Shown here one piece after another: positions 5,903 through 6,380 of a stretch of 6,380 nucleotides of DNA. Source of the DNA: Candidatus Moraniibacteriota bacterium (GTDB lineage Bacteria > Patescibacteriota > Minisyncoccia > Moranbacterales > UBA9337); NCBI GenBank assembly GCA_003507475.1, contig DNVQ01000022.1:10512-16891 (forward strand). The letters are read 5' to 3'. The translations under genes and the position numbers were made by a program. Each line of letters opens with the position of its first letter. The first letter of the stretch is position 1. The notes below the pieces were generated by a model, which saw only the letters and a list, made by a program, of their open reading frames with translations, ran no database searches and was not told the DNA's origin.

Positions 5903-5950
5903 GTAAGAAAAAATTGGTGGCAAAATATCACGGCGCAATTCCATCTTACT
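5902..5950. repeat. Third hairpin in the 524-bp spacer
   Basis: AGTAAGA (5902-5908) pairs with TCTTACT (5944-5950), and after a 3/3 internal loop AATTG (5912-5916) pairs with CAATT (5936-5940) around a 19-nt loop. It shares base 5902 with the preceding hairpin. The rest of the spacer up to 6039 is AT-rich with no gene, tRNA or recognisable structured RNA; a TATAAT at 5983-5988 has no matching -35. Confidence 0.5.
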
Positions 5951-6039
5951 TATATTATCAAACTTAATGATTCCGCATTGTATATAATATTTAAAGAGAT
6001 TAAGGTATAGAAGCTACAGGCAGCATTGATGTTTTCTTA

Positions 6040-6066
6040 TTAGCACTCGGTATTGACGAGTGCTAA
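6040..6066 (+). promoter_or_regulatory. CIRCE operator (HrcA binding site)
   Basis: TTAGCACTC (6040-6048), a 9-nt spacer (6049-6057) and GAGTGCTAA (6058-6066) match the CIRCE consensus perfectly in both arms and in spacer length. CIRCE is the inverted repeat bound by the HrcA repressor, which leaves DNA when GroEL is occupied by unfolded protein during heat shock. Its position 120 nt before the hrcA start predicts autoregulation of hrcA and of any heat-shock genes co-transcribed downstream. Confidence 0.97.
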
Positions 6067-6080
6067 TTTTTTGTTATAAT
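6053..6080 (+). promoter_or_regulatory. Promoter of hrcA, overlapped by CIRCE
   Basis: TTGACG (6053-6058) and TATAAT (6075-6080) are separated by 16 nt; five of six and six of six bases match the sigma-70 consensus. The -35 lies in the CIRCE spacer and first base of its right arm, so a bound HrcA would block RNA polymerase. The start point would be near 6087, giving a leader of about 100 nt. Confidence 0.8.
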
Positions 6081-6092
6081 AAAATAGTAAAA

Positions 6093-6118
6093 GTTGTAAA
6101 GTTTTTAAAGTTTATAAA
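6093..6118. repeat. GTTTATAAA-type 9-nt tandem repeat in hrcA leader
   Basis: GTTGTAAA (6093-6100), GTTTTTAAA (6101-6109) and GTTTATAAA (6110-6118) form a short tandem tract at the start of the predicted hrcA transcript. Its last two units plus one base are identical to 2649-2667. Confidence 0.75.
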
Positions 6119-6141
6119 GCTAAGATAAAACCCCCTCCCAA

Positions 6142-6167
6142 CCTCCCCCTTGAGTACAAGGAGGAGG
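6142..6167 (+). repeat. GC-rich hairpin in hrcA leader, contains AGGAGG
   Basis: CCTCCCCCTTG (6142-6152) pairs with CAAGGAGGAGG (6157-6167) around an AGTA loop, with one C-A mismatch (6147/6162). An additional CCCCCTCCC upstream (6131-6139) can compete for the GGAGGAGGGG strand. C-rich/G-rich palindromes of this kind are common dispersed spacer repeats. The G-rich arm holds AGGAGG (6162-6167) 19 nt before the hrcA ATG, too distant for an ordinary Shine-Dalgarno; a weak CGGAA (6174-6178) is better spaced. No T-tract follows, so it is not a terminator. Confidence 0.7.
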
Positions 6168-6186
6168 GGTAAGCGGAAATTTAAAT

Positions 6187-6380
6187 ATGAATCAGAGGCA
6201 GCAAAAAATTTTAGAATGCATTGTTGAAGAATACACTTCAACCGCTATTCCTATTGGTTCAAAAGTTTTGGTAGAAAAATACAGAATTGATGCTAGCAGT
6301 GCGACAATCAGAAATGAAATGGCAGAATTGGAAGAAATGGGATATTTGTATCAGCCTCATATTAGCGCCGGTAGAATCCC
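6187..6380 (+). CDS. hrcA: Heat-inducible transcription repressor HrcA, N-terminal part
   Basis: The first 64 codons and two bases of the next; the gene runs off the window. HrcA is the cytoplasmic repressor that binds CIRCE and controls groE and dnaK-type heat-shock genes, with GroEL keeping it active. The visible part is the winged-helix DNA-binding domain: MNQRQQKILECIVEEY (1-16), IGSKVLVEKY (23-32), the recognition-helix signature SSATIRNEMAELEEMGYL (37-54) and the family hallmark QPHISAGRIP (56-65). The start ATG gives the normal family N-terminus. It lies downstream of a perfect CIRCE site, which confirms the identity by context. The leader is long (about 100 nt) and holds a tandem repeat and a hairpin. 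grpE, dnaK and dnaJ would be the expected downstream neighbours, but they are not in the window. Confidence 0.96.
   Translation, partial: MNQRQQKILECIVEEYTSTAIPIGSKVLVEKYRIDASSATIRNEMAELEEMGYLYQPHISAGRI

Noticed and set aside
5983..5988. Promoter at TATAAT (5983-5988)
   Set aside because: No acceptable -35 at 15-19 nt upstream and no extended -10; the CIRCE-linked promoter explains hrcA better.
5903..6039. tRNA or known structured RNA (tmRNA, RNase P RNA, SRP RNA)
   Set aside because: No cloverleaf, T-loop GTTCRA motif or family signature could be found; only a simple hairpin at 5902-5950.

Overview
The window reads as a piece of a small, AT-rich bacterial genome of Candidate Phyla Radiation (Patescibacteria, probably Parcubacteria-like) type. 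This is an inference from three things: the form of several proteins (an arginyl-tRNA synthetase with a TDPN...KEFHIGH signature and a short Mur-ligase-like protein with a single N-terminal helix), the near absence of Shine-Dalgarno sequences, and spacers packed with short degenerate tandem repeats and small palindromes. TGA is used only as a stop and Trp is TGG, so the standard bacterial code fits and the UGA=Gly code of Gracilibacteria/Absconditabacteria does not.

All recognised genes lie on the + strand. In order they are: a multi-pass membrane protein with YjdF/DUF2238-like motifs (63-689); argS, complete (850-2589); a peptidase S51 (dipeptidase E-like) protein (2822-3427); a class I PLP-dependent aminotransferase (3502-4683); a shortened Mur-ligase-like protein with several altered catalytic positions (4922-5662); and the first 64 codons of hrcA, the heat-shock repressor (6187 to the window end). 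The spacers are 74 to 524 bp, so this does not look like one tight operon. The genes have no obvious shared pathway. They cover translation, peptide turnover, amino-acid metabolism, a cell-wall-derived enzyme and stress control.

The best-defined regulatory site is a perfect CIRCE operator (6040-6066) upstream of hrcA. Its 9-nt spacer holds most of the -35 element of a good sigma-70-type promoter (TTGACG, 16 nt, TATAAT), so HrcA binding should shut off its own promoter directly. The hrcA leader also carries a GC-rich hairpin that contains AGGAGG.

The spacers carry the most unusual content. Two kinds of structure recur: (1) palindromic REP/MITE-like elements at 734-817, 2736-2756, 5705-5950 and 6142-6167; and (2) stuttering arrays with a 7-10 nt period (CTAA-type, ATTGTTAA/TGTTAAAA-type, GTTTATAAA-type, GCGAATG-type). 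Some of these arrays run directly into a start codon. A 19-nt word is shared exactly between two spacers 3.4 kb apart. I see no CRISPR array, tRNA, rRNA, integrase, transposase or obvious defence system. The candidates for something undescribed are the start-codon-abutting repeat arrays and the degenerate Mur-like protein followed by a run of hairpins.
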